Positions 28,001 to 40,000 of a DNA stretch of 64,000 nt are shown piece by piece. Position 1 is the first letter of the stretch; each line of letters opens with the position of its first letter. Made by a program: the position numbers and the translations under genes. The notes beneath the pieces were generated by a model. The model did not search any database and had not been told where the DNA came from. It worked only from the letters and a program-made list of their open reading frames with translations. Source of the stretch: Sialis fuliginosa (lineage: Eukaryota > Arthropoda > Insecta > Megaloptera > Sialidae); assembly GCA_961205875.1 (NCBI GenBank), contig OY540813.1, positions 8,093,001 to 8,157,000 of the forward strand. Reading direction: 5' to 3'.

Positions 28001-31000
28001 TTTTGAAAAAAAAAATGCTTTTTCTACTACACACCGTTTCAAAAATAATAATTTTGTTTTTGACATTAGTTACTTCCGGTTTAGTGATTATCTTATTTTA
28101 CCTATTTAGCTGTAGTAATCACAGACTGACAGACATACAGACGCCATTGATTCAGGGAACATCAAAACGTGTAATTCCAGTAAAATCTCGATCTGAATTT
28201 TTTTCAGACTACTACTTCATTATAAAAGTACATTTTATGTATGTATAAAAAATACAAATTAGAATGTTGGCACAAAAAAGTATGAAATGCAAATTTAATT
28301 ACCCCTTTTAAACATTCATTTTTACTAAATAAAGTTAAATAAGTCAAAGTGCAGTCTTCTTTAAGAGGCTTTTGTTATGAGAAACATCCAAGCTGAACAT
28401 TTTGTTTAAAGAAGTTTCCATTTTGTTTATTTATAACAATAATGAACTGACATTATTAAAGTAATTAAATGTTTCTTGTGACGCATTTTACAAAGATTCA
28501 ACTCACACCCATATTCAAGCACATAAATGTCAGAATGGAAATATCATAAAATGGAAAAGTTAATTAATTATATTCCTACACAGAATTATAAAAATAAATA
28601 TAGAATAGAAAATAGCAATAATTTTATTGTCAATCAAGGTCAATAATTAATTGTCTTGCGAATTTCATATGAACTTATTTTATAAAAAAATGTTTTTTTT
28701 TAAAATAACATCAAAAAATATGATAAATTAAAAAATACATACTATAAATATAAATATTTCAAAATATAACTATTCTTTCTACAGATTTAAAATTTCATAG
28801 CTAGTGGAATATCCTTTAGGTTATACATTCGAGTGTATCAAAAAAAAAAAAAAAACACTTACTGAAAATACATTTTTAGAAACTTGGACGAACACTTGGA
28901 CCACTGGTGGGTGTGATACGTAATGGAGGGCGACATGATGGTGGTGCTGCCATCTGGAAACGTCGACTCGCAACCAGACAGTGACGGTGAATCGTGTGGG
29001 ATGCCCAGCCTACGAAAATAAACACATTGTTACTAAATCGCACGTGGTTAAATTATAAACGAAATGTTCCTCCGCTTTTACGTCAGTAACAACAAAATTA
29101 ATCTGGAATTTTGTTTTTGGAAATTTATATCAATTAAAATATTTAATTGGATTATATCAGGGATACAAAACTTGCGAACTTTTTCTATAATCAGTGTGAC
29201 TTTCTATAAGGAAGAGATTCTCTGAAGCTCAGTTATTAGTTAGAGGACACCCGGGCTTAGCTCTAATTGCTATCAAAACTCTCTATTTAAATGCGGACAC
29301 TAATATGAAGGTAAATTGTATTCTCAACTGGAACATGATTTTGACCAAGAATTTTACGTAGGTGTAAATATTCGCCGAGCAAAAAATACAATACATATTT
29401 CATATAAAAATATGTGAGACGTAGTTCTATCAAATATTATAAAAACACAATACAAAAAATACAGAACAAAAAATAATGTACATTTACTAAAATCTCGAAA
29501 AACTGCACAATATATTTGTTCTTTTTTCCTCTCGCTTATGTTAAGCTCTTGATAGAAGAAAAGCAAACCAATTCTGTGTTTTTTTTTTTACTTCTTTGTT
29601 AACTTTTATACAAAGTTTAGAGTTTCACATACACACACACACACAGCTTTTTTCTATTCTGCATTTTACAAAGCGCACGTTGACACATGGCTTCATAGTT
29701 GTACAAAGTGTACATGTATACAATAATAGCATTGCAAGCGTAATTTATTTGGTTTCTTTTTATTACTAGAAATAAATATTCGACGTATGAGATTGCGAAA
29801 TTGAATTGTTGCATCGATTTAACACTGAAAAATACCTAGCAGTGCTAAAGTTCACATCTGTAAATCTTATAACAGCGTCTTCTTCCACTTCTGATATCTC
29901 GCGCACTCATCCTCATAGGCAAACATTGTGTTTACATGAACATGTTTGTGACGGAATTGATTTTATGTTTGAAAATATAAATATGGTTTGAATTGAAATA
30001 TATTGTTTCGCTTGTTTACATCGGAAGATTTGTCGAACGAATACCACTATTCTATTTTAGGTATAATTTATGGATTTTTTTCGTTTTGTTTTTGCGAAGA
30101 AAATGGTAATTTTCATATTATTGTAATTATGAAAATTGATAATAATTTAATATGATTAATTCGTGTCATTGAATAATATATTGTTTGAATAGCAAAAATT
30201 TTAAAATATCATATTCAAATTGTGTGTAAAAATATTTTAACACAAATATTTCTTACATAAATTACCAATTATAAAAAAATTCTAATCGTTTCTAGACTAC
30301 GATTTTTCGTATATATATGCTACTACACAGAGTGTGGCATTTAAATTGAGGTAATCAAATTACCCGAAAACTATGGATTGTATGGATAAAAATTTCAAAT
30401 AAATGTTTTTTGGTTTCAATGAAGAAATATGATGGTATTAATTCTGTTTAGTTTTTATTTAAATGGAAACCTATATTTTTTAATTCGGAATCTCATCCCA
30501 CTTGCAAAAACAAACATCTTTTTTTTCTGAGAGATATATTTTAAATGACATTTTGGAAAATAATTAGAGATTTTCGAACATTAAACCTGTCAACTATCAA
30601 TTTAATTTGAAAATTCTCATTGTTGTTTTATTTGTTTTATTACATTTTATCTTCAAATTGTATCAATTTAAATACCGCACTCTGTATAGATGCATTTACA
30701 TGAATTACATGAAAGTCAAGAAAAGTTTAAAACTTACAAACGGTTCTCATATGCCCGATTTTTGTAAACAATTAATTATAAATGTAAGTAAATCTTTCAG
30801 ACATTTCGGGAATCACAATTTCAATAGAGTTGTGTCTGTTCAAACGACTCACGTGTGTCCGATTTGGTGGGCGATGACGTAGCCGAGCCTGAGCCCCACG
30901 TCCTGACAGATCGACGCTTGCATGGCGGGGTCACACGTGCCGGCCATCTTCGCTATCCCCAGCAAGCCGCACGTGTTGTCGTTATCGCAGATATTTACTC

Positions 31001-34000
31001 TGTGAATAATGGAAATTGTCAATGTAATTAATTGCACTGTTGTCGTGTAACATGTACGCCCGATAATTATGACACACCTTCGTTTTAATCGTCTAAATTG
31101 TTATTAAAACTCTAATATTATTTGAGGCGGTGAATTCCAAAAATCGTTCGTTCCATTTAAAAAAAATCGAGATGTCAGTGGATTTTGAAAGAATTTTTGG
31201 CATCATTTCATATTGTAATGTCTGTTTTGAGCAAAACTCACTCAATCATATTGTGATTAAGCGAATTTAACTCAAAAGTGATATTACAATATGAAATTAT
31301 GCCAAACATTTAATGGAACGAACGAGTTTTGGAACTCACCGCCTCATTTGTATTATGTGATAGAAATAACTAAAGATTCAATTTTAATCTAGTTATTTTT
31401 ACGAAGCACCAACTTTGTTACGAACTTAAATATAAAACTAGTTCGTCAAGTAAAGTTTTCAAAGTATTTGTCTAGAATAAATTATCTCTCCATGAATTTA
31501 GTTCCATATTAAAACTTAAATGATAATTGACGTCCCAATTTAATATCATGAAAAGAAGATGTTCGTGAAACGTCAGATTTCATTGAAGTTCAACAAAACT
31601 CGATAAGAATATACTTATATAATGTTAGTGATATATATGTATATTATAGAATAAGACTGTTTTAAATCTTATGAGAGCTTAGCGAACAATAAATAAAAAT
31701 CAATAAATATAATAATTTATAAGCGGTTAGCGGTATTAGAAAATTTACGTTTGATTATATTTCATAAATATTTTTTAAAATTTGTAATAAACGAAAGCGA
31801 TATTCGCGAGGATTGTAAATTTCTACAGGAAAATAAATTTAGTAAAATTTAATGAGAAAAACCTGGTGAGAAGGATCGCAGTGTCGTGGTGGTTTGGGTG
31901 ACTGTCGTCTCCAGGATTCATTTTCTGTTGCCACTTTCTGAACGCGTCCAAAGTTTTTTCCGCGTTCTTGTTCAAGGCTAAATTTAACTACAATTAAAAA
32001 TGTTTTATTAGTATAATAAAACCAGACTCTGTCACTGGAATTATTTTTAAATTAAATTATCTTTGTAATGACTATACATGGTGGTAAATGCGTTTAATTT
32101 TTAATACAGTGTAAGTCAATTTTTATGGAGCTGTAGCAAAATCGTAAAAAATAAATATTTATTTGTGTTTATATGACGCTCATCAACGGTTAAAGATCGG
32201 CACACATAGTGCTATAGTATTTTTATAAATTCGTTGTTTTGTTGGATATAACGAATTCGCAAATAAAGTCAAAACGTCTATTTAATGTAGCAATTTTTCT
32301 CGTTATGGTTAATTATTTACCAATTCTATTATAACGTTTTATTTAAGATAATATACATATACAGGGTGCAGTCTATAAATTGAGAGACAAAAGTTTTTCT
32401 AAGCAAATAGTTTTACTAATAAAAATTTCAAGATTAAGAATTCAAGATGAAAATTTCAACATAACATTTCCAAATATATCATATTTACAAGATAAAATAA
32501 ATAAAACAAGAACGAACATTTTTAGATTATTAGATTTTTATAGAACTTTTTGTGTATAGCAATTTTATTTAAAAGTTGGTAGTTTCGAGGTAAACAGTTC
32601 TAAATAATTAAATTATATCTGCTTTAATCATTTTCCTTTACCTAAAGTTACTTGATTTAATTTAAATACCACACCCTATATATATCCTTCGTTCAGACTC
32701 TAAAATAAAAGAAAAGGAACAAACCTACATCGTCTCCATATATAAAATATAATACTTTTTCTACATGCTCCTTCATAAATCAAGTTACCGTTCTATATTT
32801 ATTGTCTAATCAAACTACCTATAATGTAACAAACAACACACAAACAAACAAACAAACAAAAATAAAGAGAAAGGGAACAAATTCTCCTCAAAATATTGCT
32901 TACCTCATCTTCCTTGTGTTCTAATCTAATAATTCTTACGAGCACCAAGTGTATATACACATCTAATGAAGCGTCCCGGAATAGATCGGCTGCCTGTAAA
33001 AATCATCTTGAAAATAAAGTGAAATTTAGTTGTGCAAAAAATACTTACGATACATTTCACAAATTTATCGACATAGTGCCGATGGTATGTTGAAATTTTT
33101 TTGTTAGTGTCGTTCCTATTTTTTGCAGATATAAATAAGTACCAAAAAGATAAAATCGATAAGGTTAATCCTATTTTTAGGATATAGGGTTTTTAGATTA
33201 TGTAGTTAAAATAACATTCGTAACGAAAAAAGTAATTTAATTTTTTAAATTTGAACTCGTGATATTATTTATCTAAAATATATTTCAACATTTTCATCAA
33301 TTTTGTTGGAAATTCAATTATTCAGAATCAGTATTTGAACACTTACCATACTAAAAGCTGTGAAAACATAATTTTCTACATCAAATTCAATATGATAATC
33401 AAGTACACTCTTATCCATTACAAGAAGGGTTTCAATGTAAAATTCCGTACCATTTTCGAACAACGCCTTGCGATTTTTACAATCTCTTGTTTTACGGTTT
33501 AAGTTCTCAGTCATAATACTTCCTTGAAAAACAAATAACTAATAATAATCAGAGATAAATATTATTTCTGCCGTCGACAACTGAATAGAATAGTTTTTGA
33601 CATACTGAAACCGAATCCATTTCCCAAATTTCTCCAATAGCTCAGGTTACCTATCGACAAATCCTAATCTAAAATGACGATTCAGGGTATATTTATAGGC
33701 AATATTATATTAGTATATTATCGGCAATTTTCTAAAGTTTTCGTTCACTTTTTAAAATGAACTTTTACGAGAACGGGAGCTAATTAAATGAGGAACGGAT
33801 TCGGTTTCAACACGTTAAAATCCTTCGGGATCATCTATTCAGATAACGGCAGAAAAACAAAAGTATTTTTTTACTACCCAGTGAAATTTAGTAAATGAAA
33901 AATTATATTATTAGATTACTTAAAAGTATAAATAATGTAAAAATAAATAAAGGAGTTATAAGTTTAAAAAGTAAAAATGCTGTTTAGTAAAAAAACAAAT

Positions 34001-37000
34001 TCATTTTTGAACTAAGAGTATGTATGTAGGTATACACTATCTAAAAACTATTTTATTCTGAGATACATTTTAATCAAAAAAAAAGAAACAGCAAGAACGT
34101 GAAAATTTATTATAGTAATTTAACAACGAAATAGAAAACACTCGTTTTTTATTTTCTACATCAGAAAAACGTAAAAAAAGAACACACACTACTTATATAT
34201 ATAGTTAACAATACTTCTCTAAACAATATTTCATTTTGATTGGCTATCCCGGAACACCTATATCTTGAAGCAAAGTGCGTTATAATTAAATAACAACGTA
34301 TACGAGAGAAAGAGACAGCATCGTTGTATCTCTTTCCCTTCTCATAACACCTACTGTAATAATTGCTTAATGGCATATGTCCGTGATGAAAGTAGAAGAC
34401 TATGTGTAGAAGCGATTGTCCCAGCTTTCCCACTTATTAAAACTAAACTGAAATTGTCTTTCTTGGGATAAAACAGAGCACAAATGCTTCTGTGTATTTT
34501 TCTTTCAATTTTAGTAAAATGTGTAATTTTTCTTGTGTAAATTTTGTTTGGTTTACATATTATAACGACAACTTATTTTGAAAAATAAAGAAATAAAATA
34601 AGTTTTATAAAACATTAAATTAGATCAGGCCTGGTCAACCCAAATTGTACCACGGGCTGCATTGACAACCTAAAATGTTCCGAGGGCCGCACATAAATAA
34701 GAAATTTTGTAAAGAAATTGGATATATAAAGTTAATTTTCATAGGATTTTATACATATAGCCGATCTTCAATATTTTGCCCCCTATTACAGATGAAGAGT
34801 TGTAATGATCTCATTCGATCCAGCGGAAAAAAATCCTACAGGAATGTAGAAGTTATAGGGAAAAAATTATCCACTACCTCGCATAGGAATCGAGATATTT
34901 ACGATTTTGTATAATCAATAAATAGCGAAAAAGAGAAAACTTCACAAAAATACTTCAAATCCTAATTTTGTATTATATTATAAAGAAAAGATTTATCAAT
35001 TAAAATGAGTAGTTAAGTCACATACATAAATAGAACAATATTTTAAAGAAAACAATGGGAAATTAAAATCAACCTCTGTCATTCTAAAACACCCGATAGT
35101 TAAAATAAATATTATAAAAACATAATTTGTTCATATGTGGCTGCGGGCCGCAGGCTGGCCAGCCCTGAATTATATAATGTTATACTCATGGATTACATTT
35201 TATCAATTCGATATAACGAACAGCTAAATTCACTATTATTGTACTTAAAAAGTGATATTTGATAAATGTTAATAAAAAACATTACAAATAAAATATAAAA
35301 GTAGAATAAAACGAGAAAAAATGAAATATAAATTTTAAAAATACAAATATTGTACATTTAGAATCTCTTAAATCCCCTATAAAATGTGTAGTTCATTTTA
35401 AGAATGAACATTAATATTTTCAAACGATATCTTGAGAATAACTGACCGGAAAAATAGAATGCGCGTACCAATTTTCATCTAGGTCATAGAGTTCATTTCA
35501 TATTTTTACTTTGGTCTAAATTATATCAAAAAAGCAATAAAATTAATTTGCATAATATGTTTATTTACGAATAAAATTTAAATATTCTCTATATTGAAAC
35601 CTTAATTGAAACAAATTCTAATATACTATTCAACCATTTATTATTATTTTAAGTAACTTATCAACACCTACATTATACGTATAAAAAATCCACCTCATAA
35701 CTATGTAACATTATAAAAATATCAATAATAATATTATTATGTGCAATATCTTTGAAGTTAAACGACTGGCTCATTAAAATTCAATTTTAGTAACAGGTTT
35801 ATGCAGCGAAAGGAGGAATTACTGGCGTGTTTTTAAGAGAGATCCGGTGATATATACATACGTCCTGGACTTGAGCTGGACTCGAGAACGCTTGCGATAA
35901 TACAAACGTCAGCAGTTTTGTTAAATACGTCCATTTATCAAAGAGTATTAGACCCGCGCTCTACCGCCATCGCGTTACTGCAGTTTTATATCTTATCCGT
36001 AAAACCTCTTTGCGAGATATGCTTATGTGCGATGGATCAATCAGTTGTGGAGAGTGCATAAACATAATCGCAGAAAACGTATTTAGATTTATAGATTAGT
36101 TTGTGATGGATCACATTATACTGGATTTATTTATTAACATCATTATGTGCTTTCAGAAATTATAGTTTATCCGCCAACGAAGATATATTTTATAGCATTT
36201 TACGACTAACATAAAATTAACGAATGCAATATTATTATACATATATTATCTTTACTTGACGATGATTCTGTGAATCGAAAGCTTGCGATTACCTTTTCTT
36301 GAATAAATGACGTTTAGACAATCAAGTTTGTTTTTATATTATCTTATATATAAAGCTCAATGTTTCTCTGTCCGTGTCTGTCCGTTAGTGCGCTTATAAC
36401 TCGAGATCCACTTATTCAATGTACGTGTTTTTTTTTTAATTTATACCTATATATGTTCTCTGGTCAGGTTATAGGATATATTTTGTTACGTTAGGTAACA
36501 TAAGGAAGAAGCAGTGACGATAATAGTAAATCAAGTCGAAAAATGTTTGCCACCAGCGCGCTCTTGTAATACGCTACCTAAACCGTTTAATTAAAATAAA
36601 GTCCGCGACACCATATGTCTAGCTTTGATATTTAAGCCACAATAACTGTTACAAATAAAATTAAAAATGTTAAGGTTCTGTTTACGTGGATTTATGACCT
36701 GTAAAGCATTAATCCTTATCAAAATAAATGATTTCGTCGCCATAAGTACTAAATGCAGATAAAATCAATAAATAAAAACAATAATTCCGTAGTCTCCGCG
36801 AGCGAAGCCGCGGGCCCAACTAGTTGAAGATAAAATACTTTATTATACTGCCATATTTTTGTTTTATTAAAGTATATTCAAAATTTTCAAGCTGTATCAG
36901 ATATTTCACAGTATTTATATATCAAAAAAAAATATACATGTGTTCTCTTTTGGAAAATTACACGCATCCTTACATTATATAAACATCACACAAAAAATTG

Positions 37001-40000
37001 CATGTTTACCCACAGGATTATTAAAACAAAAATTAATTAAAAACGTTGAAGATTATACCTTTCACTTTACAGTTCTCTTCTAAACTTCTCTTCCCAACAA
37101 GGCCGGGGTTAAAACCTCGCAGATCGTGTTTGTAAAGCAGATGGGGGTGTTCCAGACCTTCAAATGGGTCGTGTCCCTCTACTGGTTCTATTATGTAATA
37201 ACCACGTTTGGTACGAATATGACCGGCCTGAAAAGTAGTTGAAGAAGATATTGAATTACTCATAGTAAGTAAAACTTTTTCTAATATAATATGATCCATT
37301 TTATATGGAAGTATATACCGGATAGATAAAAAGTCTTCTTTGGCGACATAGTATTCTGAAACTATAAATTACATAAACTTCAGATTTATCTTCGTAATAT
37401 AAGCTAGTTTTACGTACTAAAAATAAAATGTGTTTTATTTATTACCGAGAACAATATTTTTTATTAAAGATTTAATTTTTTTTGTAATACAAAATAATTT
37501 AAAATATGTATAAAATTAAATAATTGTTAAGACAAATGTTACAAACTGCAAAGTTCCACCAAGAGCTCAGTATTATATTGTATATTTAAGTTAAAAGTGC
37601 TGCGGAAATTGAGTTTCGTATATATTTTTCAAGTGTACTGTGTCGTTATATCTTTTCATATTCAGGAAATTTTCGTTGTGAAACGGAGTATGAGAAAATA
37701 TTTAGAGTATATTTAGTATATTGAAAAATAAATTTATACAGCAATATATTGTACTTTTAGTGGGGGGAAAAACTTTATCAGATTTTGTGCTTTTTACATA
37801 CACTATTTTATATTTACATTTATAAAATGTGTGTGCGAGTGTAATACAATAAAAAGAGGAAATTATACATATACCAATTTATTATAATATAAGTATTTTA
37901 CTAATAGAGTATTAAAAAACGTTGAATTTTTAAGTACCTAAAATAAAAATTATTATTTATTTAAATGGTGGTTTATTTACAGATTCAGAATATTTTTCTA
38001 CTGAATAGCTCAAATATATTTCAATATTTTAATATATCTAACTATTAATTTAACTACAACGTTAAAACATGTAACACTATGTATTTATGTTGCACTTTGA
38101 TTACACGTGACATTCAAACAATATATGGATGCGGTATAGAGTGAATAAATAACCGTATTATTACAATCATGAGAGAAAAATGGAGTTGATTTTTTTTTAA
38201 ATTAGAGTTGCCGATTAAAAATTTCGATTTAGTATCAAAAAGTACTATCAGTTTTAACATGTAGGTCCTGTCAATTCAGTAACTTTTACAATCTCCATTG
38301 TAATTTTTATAATCCGCGTAAATATCATTTACATGATTTATTCAACTAATTATTCTAAATTAAGTTGACTTAACAATAATATTGATTAAAAATTTAATGT
38401 GCTTACAACAGTAGAAAAAATCAAAAACTACAGCTGAAAACAATCTCTTAATTCTTTTAGTTTAACAATTAAAAAGAAATTGTGATATGGAAATAGCGAA
38501 TTATTTAATTAAACACGTTTTTCAAACTAACAATTGACCGCGTACCCTATCGAACTAGTTCATTTTTTGACCACATGATGGCGTACGATCTAAGACACAT
38601 ATCAATACTGAGTCAAATAGTAATATTTGTTATGAAATATATTTTTCTCCGTGTATGATTTAAAAGACTATTACACTTACTAATCCATAACATGTCGACA
38701 GAGCCACTCTTGAATCCTTCTGACCACGCACACGCCCTTTATAATGACACGACACATCTTTGGCTCTCTTTATCTTCACCCGTTTTGACATCAGATCATC
38801 GAACCTGCGCTCCTTCTTATGCAGACTACCATTAACAATAGTGTACTCATCATCGCCACCCCTGATCTCCACCACCATCCCCGGCGACACGAACTCCTTG
38901 TCCGGCCATAGCTCGACGTGCATATTCTGACCGCCGGTCACCGGGATGACGTAGTGTAACTTATCGCTGTCCTTCAACTCCCACGGCTGTTGTTTGCCAT
39001 AGAACGAGCGCTTGAAGTGCCGTGGCAAGAGATGAGATATAAATTCACCGGTCGCTGACACCCGACGAGGGATTACCAAATCATAATCGGAGACGTGGCG
39101 CGAATATCTGCCTGCGAAAGTAAGATCTGTGTTTTGTTATTGTTGTTGTAACGGGGTGGATGTTTATTATCATAAACAATGTTTGATAAATTAAATAATC
39201 GGCGTCTGGTCGAATACGGCTTATGTATCAGTATACAAGATGGTTACAGACGAGTTTTCACAAGTCGATTTAAGTCGCATGATAATTATATTCAACCCTT
39301 CCCAAGTAGCTCCTAGCCTACACATCCCCTGTACCCGGCCACCCTGTACGTGTCAACCTGCGATGATCGGTCTATTAGCACATTCCTCTTCCATCTTTTA
39401 TCCGTTAATTCACTAAACACGAAAACAACACATAAAACTATCCAGCCGACAATAATCTGCAATTATCATCATAATTATATTGAAAGCAAATCAAACACAA
39501 ATTGAATGAGTAAACTAATTTTACTTCCATGTTCCAAAAGAAAAGGAAGTATTGCAATACCGTCGAAAAATCGTGTCCAAGATAAGAGGAGATTCTGATT
39601 GTACTACCTTAAAAAAGTAAATAAAAGTTAATTTCCGCAAGGCGGCTGTGCGTGTCTGGTTGTAGAGTTTTCTATCGTTCACGATAACTACTGTAAAAAT
39701 GCACCGATTTAAATTATTTTTTAGAAAAAAATGTTTGTCTCAGTGAGTACTCCAGACCTATTGATTTTGGTGCTAATCGGATTAGGATTTTTAGAAATAT
39801 TCGAATTTTTGTAACTTTTACCGTCTAAAAAGTGAATGTTGCGAATATTATCTCACCTAAATTGATAAGACTTGGTACATTTGCAGTTCAATTGAATCTA
39901 AGGGACATTTATTATTTGTAGATGCCTAAACATCCATTGAAGGGGAGAAAACCACCCTCAAAATTTTAATTTTAAGTACTAATTAATACTAGGTACTCTA

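Larger units (their letters stand above)
25392..28862. other. Intron 8 (3.5 kb)
   Basis: Holds repeat copy B at 26.1 kb and a GC-richer block at 27.1-27.4 kb. An 88-codon frame at 25795..26061 (+) has no similarity I recognise and I regard it as chance. Otherwise A+T-rich. Confidence 0.6.
33523..37058. other. Intron 3 (3.5 kb)
   Basis: Contains the hAT MITE 34626..35167 and the Helitron 36342..36823. A less A+T-rich stretch at 35840..36010 has no recognisable motif. Short frames at 34161..34433 (-) and 34675..34914 (+) are not credible genes; the second lies inside the hAT element. Confidence 0.6.

Noticed and set aside
28842-28855. Poly-A run next to exon 8 as a sign of a processed pseudogene
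   Set aside because: The gene has introns with intact splice sites; the run is simply intronic sequence after the donor.
30607-30882. 91-codon plus-strand frame over exon 7
   Set aside because: Begins inside a MITE and ends on the antisense of the ADAMTS active-site exon; a shadow frame.
34675-34914. 79-codon frame
   Set aside because: Lies inside the non-autonomous hAT element and does not resemble a transposase.
37059-37073. Alternative exon 3 donor AACT|GTAAAG
   Set aside because: It would put a TGA at the junction with exon 4; the GTATAA donor keeps the frame.
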